Translations under genes and position numbers: made by a program
Assembly (NCBI GenBank): GCA_031552535.1
Contig: JAVBMJ010000047.1
Coordinates: forward strand, 5,536 to 69,535
Origin: JAVBMJ01 sp031552535
GTDB lineage: Bacteria > Bacteroidota > Bacteroidia > Bacteroidales > Rikenellaceae
DNA length: 64,000 bases
Direction: 5' to 3'
The notes under the pieces: generated by a model
Seen by the model: only the letters and a program-made list of their open reading frames with translations
The model's database searches: none
What the model was told of the DNA's origin: nothing
Part shown: one piece after another, positions 17,778 to 27,582 of the stretch
How positions within the stretch are numbered: position 1 is the stretch's first letter
How the letters are laid out: each line of letters opens with the position of its first letter

Positions 17778-19208
17778 ATGAAATATGGGTCATTGGCTGT
17801 AGCCGCGGTGTTAGGGTTATCTGTAGGCTGTACTACGGTCGACGATAGCCTGGGGTTGGATTTGATACCGGACAACCAGAAGATAGAGTTGAAAATCGCA
17901 TCGTTTTCCGATGTTGCCGGGACTTATGTGGCTATGACCGATTCGATCCCCACCAACTACCTGGGTGTTGCGCTTCTGGGCAACCGCATGTCGCCCACAT
18001 TCGGGGCTCTTCAGTGTAGCGCGATCCTGCAATACACGGGTTATCCGTTCACCGACGAGGAGATCGAGGATGGCGGGTTCGGCTACAGGCCGGTCATGGA
18101 CTCGTTGATGCTGTACCTCAATGTCAACTATGTGTCGGACAAGGACGATGCCTCGAAATACGATGCGGGGCAGCGGTTCAATATCTACGAAGTTACGGAC
18201 AAGATAAAGAACGACTCGGTATATTTCCAGACCTATCCGGCCGAAACGGTGTCGGATATGAGCGAGCCGCTGTTCTGGTTCGAGTGGAAGGGTAAGGGCG
18301 CCAACTACGGATTCAAGCTCAAGACCACAGCCAGGGGCGAAACCTATATGCAGAAGCTGGTGGATGCCGGCACGGATGTTTACGCCAACGACACGTTGTT
18401 TGTCGACATGTTCAAGGGATTCTACATTGCTCCCGATCCGGCGTCTACCAAAAACGGCGTGGTATACAACGTCAACCTTTTGTCGTCGAACACCCGCATG
18501 GTGGCCTGTATCCACAACTATGACAAGGAGACCCTGAAGGTGAAGGACACTCTTACCAAGATTTACATTTTTGCCGACACCTATGTTTCGTCTTACGACG
18601 GCTCCAAGGGCAATTACTACAATACGTCGATCAACAAGATCGTGCACGACTATACCGGCACGCCTATACACGGCATCAACGACACGGTCCGTGGTTCCGC
18701 TACGGTGAATCCCGTTTATGTCCAGGGATATTGCGGTGTATACACCTACCTCCGTATCAGGCAGCAGTTTATAGACCAAGTCATGGCTCTCAAAACACAG
18801 GACGGGACTACCTACAGTAACATTGTGATCAACAATGCGAAGATTGTCTTTCCGGTGGATGACCGTACGGTCCCGGCATACAACCTTGCCCTTTCACGGC
18901 TGGGAATGATGTATGACTACACTTACTCGTCGTTGAAATGGATTCCCGACTACAATATCGACGCAATATCCAACGGGTCGACGATACCTTACGGCGGATA
19001 CCTCAACCGGAGCCACGGCGCCTATGAGATGGATATCACGGTTTATGTTCAACGCCTTATCGACAACAAGCCGTCGGCACAACGCACGATACACCTCGTA
19101 CCCCATCTCAGCCAAAACCTCGGGCAATACGGCGAGGTTGTCATAGGCGGTGCGGGAAGTGCTGCGGGAGCTCCCAGGATAGAGTTGATATACACACTGG
19201 TCAGATAA
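17778..19208 (+). CDS. DUF4270 lipoprotein
   Basis: 476 aa from the ATG at 17778, which directly follows the stop of the glycogen synthase gene and opens a lipoprotein signal (lipobox SVGC, Cys18). The early DDSLGLDLIPDNQKIEL and FSDVAGTYVAMTDSIPTNYL are hallmarks of the Bacteroidetes DUF4270 family; the rest is predominantly beta. An ORF start further upstream lies inside the previous gene and is rejected. Function is unknown. The tight coupling to the GT5-domain protein suggests linked expression rather than a proven shared role. Confidence 0.85.
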   Translation: MKYGSLAVAAVLGLSVGCTTVDDSLGLDLIPDNQKIELKIASFSDVAGTYVAMTDSIPTNYLGVALLGNRMSPTFGALQCSAILQYTGYPFTDEEIEDGGFGYRPVMDSLMLYLNVNYVSDKDDASKYDAGQRFNIYEVTDKIKNDSVYFQTYPAETVSDMSEPLFWFEWKGKGANYGFKLKTTARGETYMQKLVDAGTDVYANDTLFVDMFKGFYIAPDPASTKNGVVYNVNLLSSNTRMVACIHNYDKETLKVKDTLTKIYIFADTYVSSYDGSKGNYYNTSINKIVHDYTGTPIHGINDTVRGSATVNPVYVQGYCGVYTYLRIRQQFIDQVMALKTQDGTTYSNIVINNAKIVFPVDDRTVPAYNLALSRLGMMYDYTYSSLKWIPDYNIDAISNGSTIPYGGYLNRSHGAYEMDITVYVQRLIDNKPSAQRTIHLVPHLSQNLGQYGEVVIGGAGSAAGAPRIELIYTLVR

Positions 19209-19276
19209 AACACAGGAATACGACAGGGGCTCTCCGGGTGGGGAGCTTCGCCGTTTTATCGAAATTACATACTGCG

Positions 19277-21574
19277 ATGCAAGAAAATTTAGTTATTGTC
19301 GAGTCGCCTGCCAAAGCCAAAACGTTGCAAAAGTTCCTGGGCGGCAACTTTGTCGTCAAATCGAGTTTCGGCCATATCCGGGATCTGGCAAAGAAGGACC
19401 TCGGTATAGATATCGACGCCAATTTTGCGCCATCTTACGAAATATCCGAAGACAAGAAAAAAGTAGTGGCCGAACTTGCCAAGGCTGTAAAGTCGGCGAA
19501 AGCGGTGTGGCTGGCTTCCGATGAAGACCGCGAGGGGGAAGCCATAGCGTGGCACCTGACTCAGGTATTGGGTCTCGATGTGGTCTCGACGCGCAGGATA
19601 GTGTTCCATGAAATCACCAAAAAAGCGATCCTGGAGGCTGTTGAGCATCCTCGAACCATCGACATGAACCTTGTCGATGCGCAACAGGCGCGCAGGATCC
19701 TGGATCGTTTGGTCGGTTTTGAGTTGTCTCCTGTTTTGTGGAAAAAGGTGAAGCCGTCGCTTTCGGCCGGCAGGGTGCAGAGCGTTGCTGTGAGGCTGAT
19801 AGTTGAGCGGGAACGGGAGATCATCGGATTCGGTTCGAAACCATATTTCAGTGTTTCGGGGCAGTTCCATGCCGCTGGCGACGATAGTAAGAGTTTGTTC
19901 AAGGCTCTTCTCAGCCGCAGGTTCGACGACAAGGCGCAGGCGCAGGCATTCCTTGAGAGGTGCCGCGGGGCGGAATACACCCTGTTGAAACTGGAGCAGA
20001 AACCCTCGACTCGTTACCCGGCGGCTCCGTTCACGACTTCGACCCTGCAACAGGAGGCATCTCGCAAGTTGGGTCTTGGGGTATCTCAGACCATGTCGCT
20101 GGCCCAGAGGCTTTACGAGGCGGGGCATATAACGTATATGCGTACCGACTCTGTTAACCTTGCAGGCAGCGCCGTTGCTGCGGCCAAGGCGGAAATCGTC
20201 AGGCAGTTCGGGGAGAAGTACTCCGAGCCGCGTGCTTACAAAACCAAGACCAAGGGGGCTCAGGAGGCCCACGAAGCCATACGTCCTACGGACATCGCCG
20301 CAGTTTCAATCGACGGCACGCCGCAGGAGAAGCGCCTCTACGATTTGATCTGGAAACGTACGGTTGCCTCGCAGATGGCCTCGGCCCAGATAGAAAAGAC
20401 GGTGGCCACGATAGGCATAAGCACCTCGGCGGAGCAGTTTACAGCCACTGGCGAAGTGATCCGCTTCGACGGTTTTCTGAAACTTTATTCCGAATCGACC
20501 GACGACGACGGGGAGCAGGGCGAGGAGGGCATGCTGCCCGCCATGTCCGAGGGCGGGAAGCTGGTCAACTGTGAGATCACGGCCACGGAACGTTCCACGC
20601 AGCCTCCGTCGCGTTACTCCGAGGCTTCTCTCGTTAAAAGGCTGGAGGAGTTGGGTATCGGCCGCCCGTCGACCTACGCGCCTACGATATCGACCATCAT
20701 TACACGCGGTTATGTTGTCAAGCAAAATAAAGAAGGTGTTAAGCGCGAATATGTACAATTGCGTCTCGTGGACGGCAGGATCGGCGAGAAGGTGTCGTCT
20801 GAAAATGTAGGGCGCGAGAAGAACCGCCTTTCGCCGACCGACATAGGAATGCTTGTCAACGATTATCTTGAGGGGCAGTTCAGCGGAATTATAGATTATA
20901 ACTTCACGGCCAATGTCGAAAAGGAGTTTGACGAGATAGCCGAGGGGGGTAAGAAATGGCAGGATATGATCCGCTCGTTCTATTTTCCGTTCCATACCAC
21001 TGTTGAGCAGGCTCTGGAGGCCACTCCGGTACAAAAGGGTGGACAGGTCAGGGTTTTGGGCACCGATCCCGTGACGGGCCGCGATGTGAGCGCCCGCATA
21101 GGCCGTTACGGACCGATGGTGCAGATCGAGGCTCCCGAGGGCGAGAAACCGCGCTACGCGAGTATGCGCAAGGGTCAGTTGATAGCTTCAATAACCCTGG
21201 AGGAGGCCCTGGAGTTGTTTTCGCTGCCGCGTGTTGCGGGGGTGATCGATGGGAAGGAGGCGGTTATAGGCATAGGCAAGTTCGGGCCTTATGTGCGTTA
21301 CGACGGCAAGTTCACCTCCCTGGAAAAGTCGGACGATCCGTATAGTATTACCATCGAACGTGTTGCCGAGCTGCTGAAGGCGAAGGAGGCTGCAGGCGGC
21401 GGCAAGAAGGTTATCAGGGATTTTACCGAGGAGCCTTCCATGCAGGTTCTCAACGGTCGCTACGGTCCTTATATCGCTTTCAACGGCAAGAACTACAAAA
21501 TACCCAAGGGTACCGATCCGGCAACCCTTTCGTTGGACGATTGCCGCACTATTGTCTCCAAAGCAACCAGGTGA
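19277..21574 (+). CDS. topA: DNA topoisomerase I
   Basis: 765 aa from the ATG at 19277 (MQENLVIVESPAKAKTL), the standard type IA start. The Toprim acidic motif SDEDREGEAIAWH is at about residues 81-93 and the catalytic tyrosine is Tyr287 in ITYMRTDS. LSAGRVQSVAVRLI and YPAAPFTTSTLQQEA are conserved. The C-terminus holds topoisomerase-C repeats (KFGPYVRYDGKF, RYGPYIAFNGKNYKIPKG) and no four-cysteine zinc fingers, as in other Bacteroidetes. It relaxes negatively supercoiled DNA and needs no ATP. Confidence 0.97.
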   Translation: MQENLVIVESPAKAKTLQKFLGGNFVVKSSFGHIRDLAKKDLGIDIDANFAPSYEISEDKKKVVAELAKAVKSAKAVWLASDEDREGEAIAWHLTQVLGLDVVSTRRIVFHEITKKAILEAVEHPRTIDMNLVDAQQARRILDRLVGFELSPVLWKKVKPSLSAGRVQSVAVRLIVEREREIIGFGSKPYFSVSGQFHAAGDDSKSLFKALLSRRFDDKAQAQAFLERCRGAEYTLLKLEQKPSTRYPAAPFTTSTLQQEASRKLGLGVSQTMSLAQRLYEAGHITYMRTDSVNLAGSAVAAAKAEIVRQFGEKYSEPRAYKTKTKGAQEAHEAIRPTDIAAVSIDGTPQEKRLYDLIWKRTVASQMASAQIEKTVATIGISTSAEQFTATGEVIRFDGFLKLYSESTDDDGEQGEEGMLPAMSEGGKLVNCEITATERSTQPPSRYSEASLVKRLEELGIGRPSTYAPTISTIITRGYVVKQNKEGVKREYVQLRLVDGRIGEKVSSENVGREKNRLSPTDIGMLVNDYLEGQFSGIIDYNFTANVEKEFDEIAEGGKKWQDMIRSFYFPFHTTVEQALEATPVQKGGQVRVLGTDPVTGRDVSARIGRYGPMVQIEAPEGEKPRYASMRKGQLIASITLEEALELFSLPRVAGVIDGKEAVIGIGKFGPYVRYDGKFTSLEKSDDPYSITIERVAELLKAKEAAGGGKKVIRDFTEEPSMQVLNGRYGPYIAFNGKNYKIPKGTDPATLSLDDCRTIVSKATR

Positions 21575-21621
21575 CAGGGTTGGTGAAATAGTCAGGCCGG
21601 ATTTTTTTCATATAAATTTCA

Positions 21622-21629
21622 TACCTTTG
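21622..21629 (+). promoter_or_regulatory. -7 element for bamD
   Basis: TACCTTTG 29 bases before the ATG at 21659. A T-rich run stands in the -33 region without a clear TTTG. Confidence 0.6.
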
Positions 21630-21658
21630 CACGATATTGCCGTTTTAATATTTTACAG

Positions 21659-22480
21659 ATGAGATTAACCAAAGGCAGCGCCGTAATTTTGTTGTCCGCA
21701 ACAGCGATATTGTTCCTTGCCGGGTGCAGTGAATACAGTAAACTGCTCAAAACCCAGGACAACGACCTTAAATACCGCAAGGCGATAGACTATTACAAGG
21801 CCAAAAAATACCAGAAGACGATACAGTTAATGAGCGACGTGAGCCACTTTTACACAGGAAGTGAGCGCGAAGACTCGGTAGCCTACTACTCCGGGGCGGC
21901 ATTCTATAAAAGCGGCGACTGGGAAACGAGTTCCATCATCTTCGATGAATTCCGCCGTAAATTCGGCCGCAGTCCGTTTATCGAGGATGTGGAATACATG
22001 TATGCCATGGGGTTCTACTATTCGTCGCCCGCACCCGAACGCGACCAGACGATGACCCAGCGCGCAATGGTCTCGATACGCGAATACCTCGACCGCTATC
22101 CCAACTCGACGCAAAAAGAGCAGATGAACGGCTACCTGAAAGAGTTGCAGCAGAAGCTCTACGACAAGTCGTATGTCAATGCGAAGACGTATTACAAGAT
22201 ACATAAATATAAATCGGCTGTGGTGGCGATCAAAAACGCGCTCGCCCAGTACCCCGAAACCACCCACCGCGAGGAGTTGATGTACCTGATAGCCAAGTCG
22301 CGTTACCTTCTTGCCTACCACAGTATAGAGGAGTTGCAGACCGACCGCTATTTGGATATGATGGATGCTTATTATAACTTTGTGGCAGAGTTTCCCGACA
22401 GCAAATACGGCAAGGAACTCGACAAGATGATGGCCAACGCCAAAGAGCATATTGCAAAAACCAAAACGGAAGAAGAATAA
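21659..22480 (+). CDS. bamD: outer-membrane assembly lipoprotein BamD
   Basis: 273 aa; lipobox LAGC, Cys23, then SEYSKLLKTQDNDLKY, the typical Bacteroidetes BamD opening. Five TPR-like repeats follow (KYRKAIDYYKAKKYQKTI, DSVAYYSGAAFYKSGDWETS, FIEDVEYMYAMGFYY, YVNAKTYYKIHKYKSAVVAI, YLDMMDAYYNFVAEFPDSKY). With BamA it inserts beta-barrel proteins such as those encoded elsewhere in this window. It leads the group bamD, rpoZ, coaBC, recN, an arrangement known in the order. Confidence 0.93.
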   Translation: MRLTKGSAVILLSATAILFLAGCSEYSKLLKTQDNDLKYRKAIDYYKAKKYQKTIQLMSDVSHFYTGSEREDSVAYYSGAAFYKSGDWETSSIIFDEFRRKFGRSPFIEDVEYMYAMGFYYSSPAPERDQTMTQRAMVSIREYLDRYPNSTQKEQMNGYLKELQQKLYDKSYVNAKTYYKIHKYKSAVVAIKNALAQYPETTHREELMYLIAKSRYLLAYHSIEELQTDRYLDMMDAYYNFVAEFPDSKYGKELDKMMANAKEHIAKTKTEEE

Positions 22481-22502
22481 CAGGATCATATAAGTAATGG
22501 AT

Positions 22503-22641
22503 AAGAATTATTGTCGCATTATTTCGAGTCTGTTTTGGATTGGATTTGCCATTTTTGAGAGCGAGCTTAGCAGGGCTAAGTGAGTGATTCAAAGATGGTA
22601 AATACGGCCAAAAGAGACCGGAAGAGTGTGACAAAGAGCTT
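22503..22641. repeat. H-type 139-bp imperfect palindrome between bamD and rpoZ
   Basis: The left arm (22503 to about 22574) and right arm (to 22641) are inverted along their whole length. The centre is CTTAGCAGGGCTAAG, and arms such as TTTGCCATTTTTGAG face ATTCAAAGATGGTAAA. The outer parts TCTGTTTTGG and CCAAAAGAGA also match. As RNA it would fold into one long hairpin in the bamD-rpoZ message. Only one copy was seen here. Confidence 0.7.
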
Positions 22642-22686
22642 ATGTATTACAAATTTAAATGTGTCGTTAATTTTTATCCATTACTT

Positions 22687-23007
22687 ATGGAAAGCAAACG
22701 TAATGCCGGGCCGAATAACACGATAACCCGCAAATTGACCGATCTCGATGCACAGACCGGCAACATTTACGAATCTGTAGCAATCATATCCAAGAGGGCC
22801 AACCAGATATCGTCGGAGACAAAGCAGGAGTTGCAGCGCAAGCTCGCCGATTTCACCACTTCTAACGACACCCTGGAGGAAGTTTTCGAGAACAGGGAAC
22901 AGATCGAGATATCACGTCACTACGAGCGCCAGCCCAAAGCTACGATCACGGCCACCGAGGAGTTCCTTGACGGCAAGGTCTACTTCCGCGAAAACAAAAC
23001 GGAATAA
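22687..23007 (+). CDS. rpoZ: RNA polymerase omega subunit (Bacteroidetes type)
   Basis: 106 aa from the ATG at 22687; upstream codons would run into the palindrome. The segment KLTDLDAQTGNIYESVAII, followed by SKRANQISSETKQELQRKL, corresponds to the omega core (DLD...GNIYESVAIIAKRANQI) that latches the beta-prime subunit. The C-terminus is acidic and extended (TATEEFLDGKVYFRENK), as in related Bacteroidales. Its place between bamD and coaBC is conserved in the order. Confidence 0.9.
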   Translation: MESKRNAGPNNTITRKLTDLDAQTGNIYESVAIISKRANQISSETKQELQRKLADFTTSNDTLEEVFENREQIEISRHYERQPKATITATEEFLDGKVYFRENKTE

Positions 23008-23097
23008 ACCTCCCGTGGCACTGTCCGGGATCGAAAAGGGAACGGATATGGTGCCCTGCCAGGGTAAGAACAAGCGGTTGCCTGTAGGCGACGTATA

Positions 23098-23260
23098 AGA
23101 AGCTGTTTTGAATTTATTAATCTCGTTCTTTTATTCTCTTTTCCGCGCTTTCCCGCGGTGTGATTCGTTAAATAGGGGCCGCTATTCGCCTCATCACACC
23201 GCGAGAAATCATCGGCAAAACAATATAAAATAATCTCGTTAACAAATCCAAACAGCTTCT
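23098..23260 (+). repeat. A-type 163-bp element, copy A3
   Basis: Full copy with ends AGAAGCTGTTTTGAATT and AATCCAAACAGCTTCT. The hairpin arms CGCGGTGTGAT and ATCACACCGCG flank the core. It is inserted between rpoZ and coaBC, splitting an otherwise compact gene group. Confidence 0.92.
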
Positions 23261-23362
23261 AACATATCAGGAAAATATAATGGTTTCCACATCTAACTGC
23301 CGGAGGATTGTTGCAAATGCCGGATCATTTGCGCCGTTCCCCGGCTTTAATCGATTTTTGAG

Positions 23363-24568
23363 ATGCTTCGCGGACGAAAAGTAATTTTAGGTATAACAGG
23401 CAGTATTGCGGCATACAAGGCGGCTTTGCTGGTTCGGTTGTTTGTTAAGAACGGTGCCGAAGTAAGGGTTGTGATGACCCCGCTCGCCAGGCAGTTCATC
23501 ACCCCGCTCACGATGGCAACACTGTCGAAGCATCCGATCATGGTGGAGTTTTTCGACCCCGAGAACGGACAATGGAATTCCCACGTGTCGCTTGCCGAGT
23601 GGGCCGACGTGTTTGTCGTGGCTCCTGCTACAGCCAACACCATAGCCAAGATGGCCACAGGCATAGCGGACAACCTGTTGCTGACCACATTTCTGTCATC
23701 GAGGTGCCCTGTGATCGTATCGCCGGCCATGGACCTCGACATGTACGCCAACAGGATCACCCAGGCCAATATTGCGAAGTTGCGCGATATGGGAGTGGGG
23801 ATCGTCGAACCCGAGGAGGGGGAGTTGGCCAGCGGGCTTTCGGGCAAGGGGCGCATGGCGGAGCCCGGGGAGATATTGTCGGCTGTAGAGGCCCTGTTCA
23901 GGGACAGCGACAGTATGAAGGGGATCGGGATTCTGGTTACCGCGGGGCCTACCGTCGAGGCCATCGACCCGGTGAGATATATCTCGAACCACTCTACGGG
24001 TAAAATGGGTTACGCCCTTGCCGGGGCATTGGCGGCACGCGGGGCCGATGTGACACTTGTATCGGGTCCCACGTCATTGACCACACCGGCGGGAGTCCGC
24101 AGGATTGATGTTGTGTCGGCCACAGATATGTACGAGGCTTCGCTGAAGGAGTTCCAGGGGGTGGACGGAGCGATATTATGTGCCGCGGTGGCAGACTATA
24201 CGCCTGCGGAGCCGAGCTCTTCGAAAATTAAGAAAAGTGACGGCGAAATGATGGTTTCATTGCGGCCCACTCTTGATATAGCAGTGGAACTCAATAAGGT
24301 GAAAGGCGGGAGGATGCTTGCGGGGTTTGCCCTTGAAAGCGACGACGAGATGCGTAACGCGACGGATAAGATGCGTCGCAAGGGTTTCGATTTCATAGTT
24401 CTCAATTCGCTGAGGGACACCGGGGCTTGCTTTGGCGGCGACACCAACAAAGTTACCGTCATCGAACGCGACGGGTGCGCTACGTCATACCCTCTGGTCA
24501 CCAAAAAGGAGGCTGCCGAAGCAATAGCCGATACGGCGTGTAAATACCTGAAACGGCAGAAAATTTAA
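23363..24568 (+). CDS. coaBC: bifunctional phosphopantothenoylcysteine decarboxylase/phosphopantothenate-cysteine ligase
   Basis: 401 aa; two steps of coenzyme A synthesis in one protein. The N-terminal CoaC flavoprotein half shows LGITGSIAAYKAALL (residues 9-23), NSHVSLAEWADVFVVAPATANT with the catalytic His, and SPAMDLDMY. The C-terminal CoaB half starts near residue 195 with VTAGPTVEAIDPVRYISNHS and STGKMGYALAGAL, and it has ILCAAVADYTP and KIKKSDGEM, the substrate-binding lysine region. CoaBC is normally followed by recN in Bacteroidales, as here (11-base gap). Confidence 0.95.
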   Translation: MLRGRKVILGITGSIAAYKAALLVRLFVKNGAEVRVVMTPLARQFITPLTMATLSKHPIMVEFFDPENGQWNSHVSLAEWADVFVVAPATANTIAKMATGIADNLLLTTFLSSRCPVIVSPAMDLDMYANRITQANIAKLRDMGVGIVEPEEGELASGLSGKGRMAEPGEILSAVEALFRDSDSMKGIGILVTAGPTVEAIDPVRYISNHSTGKMGYALAGALAARGADVTLVSGPTSLTTPAGVRRIDVVSATDMYEASLKEFQGVDGAILCAAVADYTPAEPSSSKIKKSDGEMMVSLRPTLDIAVELNKVKGGRMLAGFALESDDEMRNATDKMRRKGFDFIVLNSLRDTGACFGGDTNKVTVIERDGCATSYPLVTKKEAAEAIADTACKYLKRQKI

Positions 24569-24579
24569 ATCCGACGACC

Positions 24580-26238
24580 GTGCTCCAGACATTATACGTT
24601 GAAAATTACGCCCTTATCGACAAGCTCGAATTGAAGCTCAGCGGCGGGCTCAATATCATTACCGGAGAGACCGGGGCGGGAAAGTCTATCCTGCTCGGGG
24701 CCCTGGGGTTGCTGTTGGGTAACCGTAGCGAGACGGGTTTAGCGAGGGATGGGGAACGTAATTGCATTGTCGAGGGCACGTTCGGTATCGATGGCTACGG
24801 TCTGGAAGGTTTTTTCGAGGATAACGATCTCGACTACCAGCCTTCGACGGTCATACGCCGGGTGATCACTCCGGCGGGTAAAAGTAGGGCTTACGTCAAC
24901 GATCTTCCGGTTCAACTTACGGTCCTCAAGGAGTTGGGAACCGTACTCATAGATATACACTCGCAACACCAGAACCTGTCGCTGGCCGACGAAGGGTTCC
25001 GCACAAAGATTGTCGACGCAATAGTTTCTCAACCCGTACTGGCGGAGAGATATGCGGCTGTGTACCGCGAACTCAGGGCCACAGAGCGGGAATTGTCGGC
25101 ATTGCGCGAAGAGGCCTCGAAGGGTGCACGCGACGAGGAGTACCTTCGTCACCAGTGCGAGGAACTTGCCGCGGCCAGGTTGCGCGACGGCGAACAGGAG
25201 GAACTCGAAGCTGAGCTCTCGATCCTTGCAAATGCCGGAAGGATCGGAGAAACGCTCTCCGAAGTTGTAGGGGCGCTCGACGAGGAGGAGACAGGCATTC
25301 TTGCCCGGTTGAAAAATTCGGGGATGCAACTGCGCAAATTGGAGGACGCTTATCCGGCAGCCGCGGAGTTTGCAGGGCGCATCCATAGCGCGATGCTGGA
25401 ATTGAAAGACCTGCTCACCGGAATGGAGCAGGAGTTGGGGCGGATAGAGGCCGACCCGGAGAAATTACAACGGACCGACGAGCGCCTTGGCTTACTCTAC
25501 TCGCTTCAGCAAAAACACCGGGCCGGGTCGGTGGCCGGACTGATATCCCTTTATGAGGACTACGGCGGGCGTCTTGCCACGATTGTCGGGGCTGAAGCTG
25601 CCATAGCAACGAAAGAAATCGCGGTCAGGCAACTTACCGAGGCTGCCGGAGCCCTCGCCGATGAAATTACCGTTGCCAGGCGCCAGGCGGCCGGCATAAT
25701 AAAACATGAGACGGAAACGATGCTTGCCGGACTGGGGATACCCGGGGCCCGGTTGGAGGTCGAAATTACACAGTCGGTGGCGTTGCGTTCTTCGGGCCGC
25801 GACGTTGTACGGTTCCTGTTCTCCGCCACAAAGGACAACTCACCGCAACCGGCCGAGAAGGTCGCTTCGGGAGGTGAGCTTTCGCGCCTTATGCTGTCGG
25901 TGAAATCGCTGGTGTCGCGTTATACGCAACTGCCGACGATCATATTCGACGAGATAGACTCGGGGGTATCGGGACGCATAGCCGATGCCATGGGGGCTAT
26001 CATTTCAACGCTTGCCGCTAACATGCAGGTCGTTACGATCACCCACCTGCCTCAGGTGGCTTCGCGCGGCGAGTCGCACTGGGTTGTTTACAAAGAGGAA
26101 GCCGATGGCCGCACACGCACCATGATCCGTCCGCTGGCTCAGGAAGAGCGCATCGACGAGATCGCCAAAATGCTCAGTGGCAGCACTGTCACCTCTGCCG
26201 CAATCGAACAGGCCCGCCTGCTGCTTGGCAGGCAATAG
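24580..26238 (+). CDS. recN: DNA repair protein RecN
   Basis: 552 aa starting at a GTG (MLQTLYVENYALIDKLEL), 11 bases after coaBC. This is an SMC-like ATPase that helps double-strand-break repair. Walker A GETGAGKS is at residues 29-36; the Q-loop region includes VLIDIHSQHQNLSLAD. A long coiled-coil middle (about residues 150-380) is followed by the signature KVASGGELSRLMLSVK and Walker B LPTIIFDEIDSGVSGR, then VVTITHLPQVAS. All ABC-ATPase parts are intact and the length is normal. Confidence 0.95.
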   Translation: MLQTLYVENYALIDKLELKLSGGLNIITGETGAGKSILLGALGLLLGNRSETGLARDGERNCIVEGTFGIDGYGLEGFFEDNDLDYQPSTVIRRVITPAGKSRAYVNDLPVQLTVLKELGTVLIDIHSQHQNLSLADEGFRTKIVDAIVSQPVLAERYAAVYRELRATERELSALREEASKGARDEEYLRHQCEELAAARLRDGEQEELEAELSILANAGRIGETLSEVVGALDEEETGILARLKNSGMQLRKLEDAYPAAAEFAGRIHSAMLELKDLLTGMEQELGRIEADPEKLQRTDERLGLLYSLQQKHRAGSVAGLISLYEDYGGRLATIVGAEAAIATKEIAVRQLTEAAGALADEITVARRQAAGIIKHETETMLAGLGIPGARLEVEITQSVALRSSGRDVVRFLFSATKDNSPQPAEKVASGGELSRLMLSVKSLVSRYTQLPTIIFDEIDSGVSGRIADAMGAIISTLAANMQVVTITHLPQVASRGESHWVVYKEEADGRTRTMIRPLAQEERIDEIAKMLSGSTVTSAAIEQARLLLGRQ

Positions 26239-26346
26239 CCATATCCGGATTGCACAAGAATCCGGTGGTTACCCCGGAGCCCTATCTTGGGTAATGAGGT
26301 AAGGCAATGATGCTGCAAAAAGGCGCCGTACCCGACATGGTATCGC

Positions 26347-26379
26347 TTTGACATAACGGCCTAATTTGACATAACGGCC
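26347..26379. repeat. two 15-bp direct repeats between convergent genes
   Basis: TTTGACATAACGGCC occurs at 26347-26361 and again at 26365-26379, 18 bases apart. It lies between the ends of recN and the M23 gene, so a promoter operator is unlikely. Confidence 0.5.
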
Positions 26380-26445
26380 CAGAAAACTCTACACTACGCT
26401 ATTGTTGCGGGGGATGCGTGACAGCCGTGGTCTGAATGACAAGCG

Positions 26446-27582
26446 TTATTTTATCCGCAGTCGCTTGCCTATCTGCAGTTTGGTTTTGGTCGTGATGCCG
26501 TTCAACCGGCATATCTGGTTGACAGATACTCCGTACTTCATGGCTATCTTGCCGAGCATATCGCCCGAACGTATCGTATGATAGACCGCGTTGTTAGGCC
26601 CCACTGTCGCACCTTTTGCCACTGCGGCCCTGGCCTGCTGCTGTTTTTCCTCATCCTTCTGCTGCGCCTGTGCTATGCGTTCGAGTATGTCTACCGATGT
26701 CGAGTCGTCGCTCTCGGCGGCGATCAGGCTGAAACCTTCCAGCACATCATCCTCCTCCAGTTGGTCCGAAGCGCGCGAATGGATGTTGAAATAACGTTTA
26801 TCGAGTGCAAAGGTCTGATAGCGGATCTGGCCCGTTTCGAAGTCGAACAACCGCTCCGGGTCGAAAGTCTGGTCGCAATAGCGTGTCTCGAAATGGAGGT
26901 GCGGTCCCCGGCTACGCCCGGTATTACCCCCGAATCCTATGACCTGTCCTGATTTGACGTACTCGCCCGCTTCGACATTTCGTTTGGTCAGGTGTGCATG
27001 CCATGTCTCCAATCCATTGGGATGCCTTAGTATAACCAGATTCCCGAATCCCCCGGTGTTGTATTTCGAATAACGCACCCGTCCGTCGAAAGCCGCATAG
27101 ATCGGTTCGCCGGTCTTAAGAGGCACATCCACTCCATTGTGGTTCCGGCGGCCGCGCGGTCCGTATTTAGAGAACACCTTGCCCTGAATCGGGGTGTGGA
27201 ACCGGCTAAGATCGTCGAACAGCTTCAACTCCACTACAGAAGGCAGACTCGCCAACTCTATCGTACGGTAGGCAAACACCTGCGTCGTATCCCAATGCTC
27301 ACGATACACCTTCAGGTTTTTCATCTCGGCAGCGAGCCCCGGACGATAATAACTCCATGTATTATTGCTGAAGATTATCACCTTTGTTTGCGGATCGGAC
27401 GTTTGTAACGTATCGACCGGGCGTTGTGGAAGATCTTCGAGTTTTGGGGCAACGTGTGTCGACGCCGTTTTTTTTCGCTTTTTCGGTGCCGCCCCGGCCG
27501 CCTGAACCGACATACCGCCCGTCGATACGAGCAAAATAAGAACCAACAACCTGTGTCCGTATTTCATAAGATATTTTTTCAA
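26446..27582 (-). CDS. M23 family metallopeptidase with C-terminal LysM domain
   Basis: 378 aa with a signal peptide (residues 1 to about 28, ending VQA|AG). The LytM/M23 domain in the middle has RGRRNHNGVDVPLKTGEP (zinc ligands H and D of HxxxD), the lid loop and GRSRGPHLHFETRY with the HxH motif. The C-terminal 45 residues (YHTIRSGDMLGKIAMKYGVS, ICRLNGI) form one LysM peptidoglycan-binding domain. Expected to cut peptide cross-links in the cell wall, or, if non-catalytic in vivo, to activate amidases; the zinc residues look intact. Confidence 0.9.
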   Translation of the reverse strand: MKKYLMKYGHRLLVLILLVSTGGMSVQAAGAAPKKRKKTASTHVAPKLEDLPQRPVDTLQTSDPQTKVIIFSNNTWSYYRPGLAAEMKNLKVYREHWDTTQVFAYRTIELASLPSVVELKLFDDLSRFHTPIQGKVFSKYGPRGRRNHNGVDVPLKTGEPIYAAFDGRVRYSKYNTGGFGNLVILRHPNGLETWHAHLTKRNVEAGEYVKSGQVIGFGGNTGRSRGPHLHFETRYCDQTFDPERLFDFETGQIRYQTFALDKRYFNIHSRASDQLEEDDVLEGFSLIAAESDDSTSVDILERIAQAQQKDEEKQQQARAAVAKGATVGPNNAVYHTIRSGDMLGKIAMKYGVSVNQICRLNGITTKTKLQIGKRLRIK

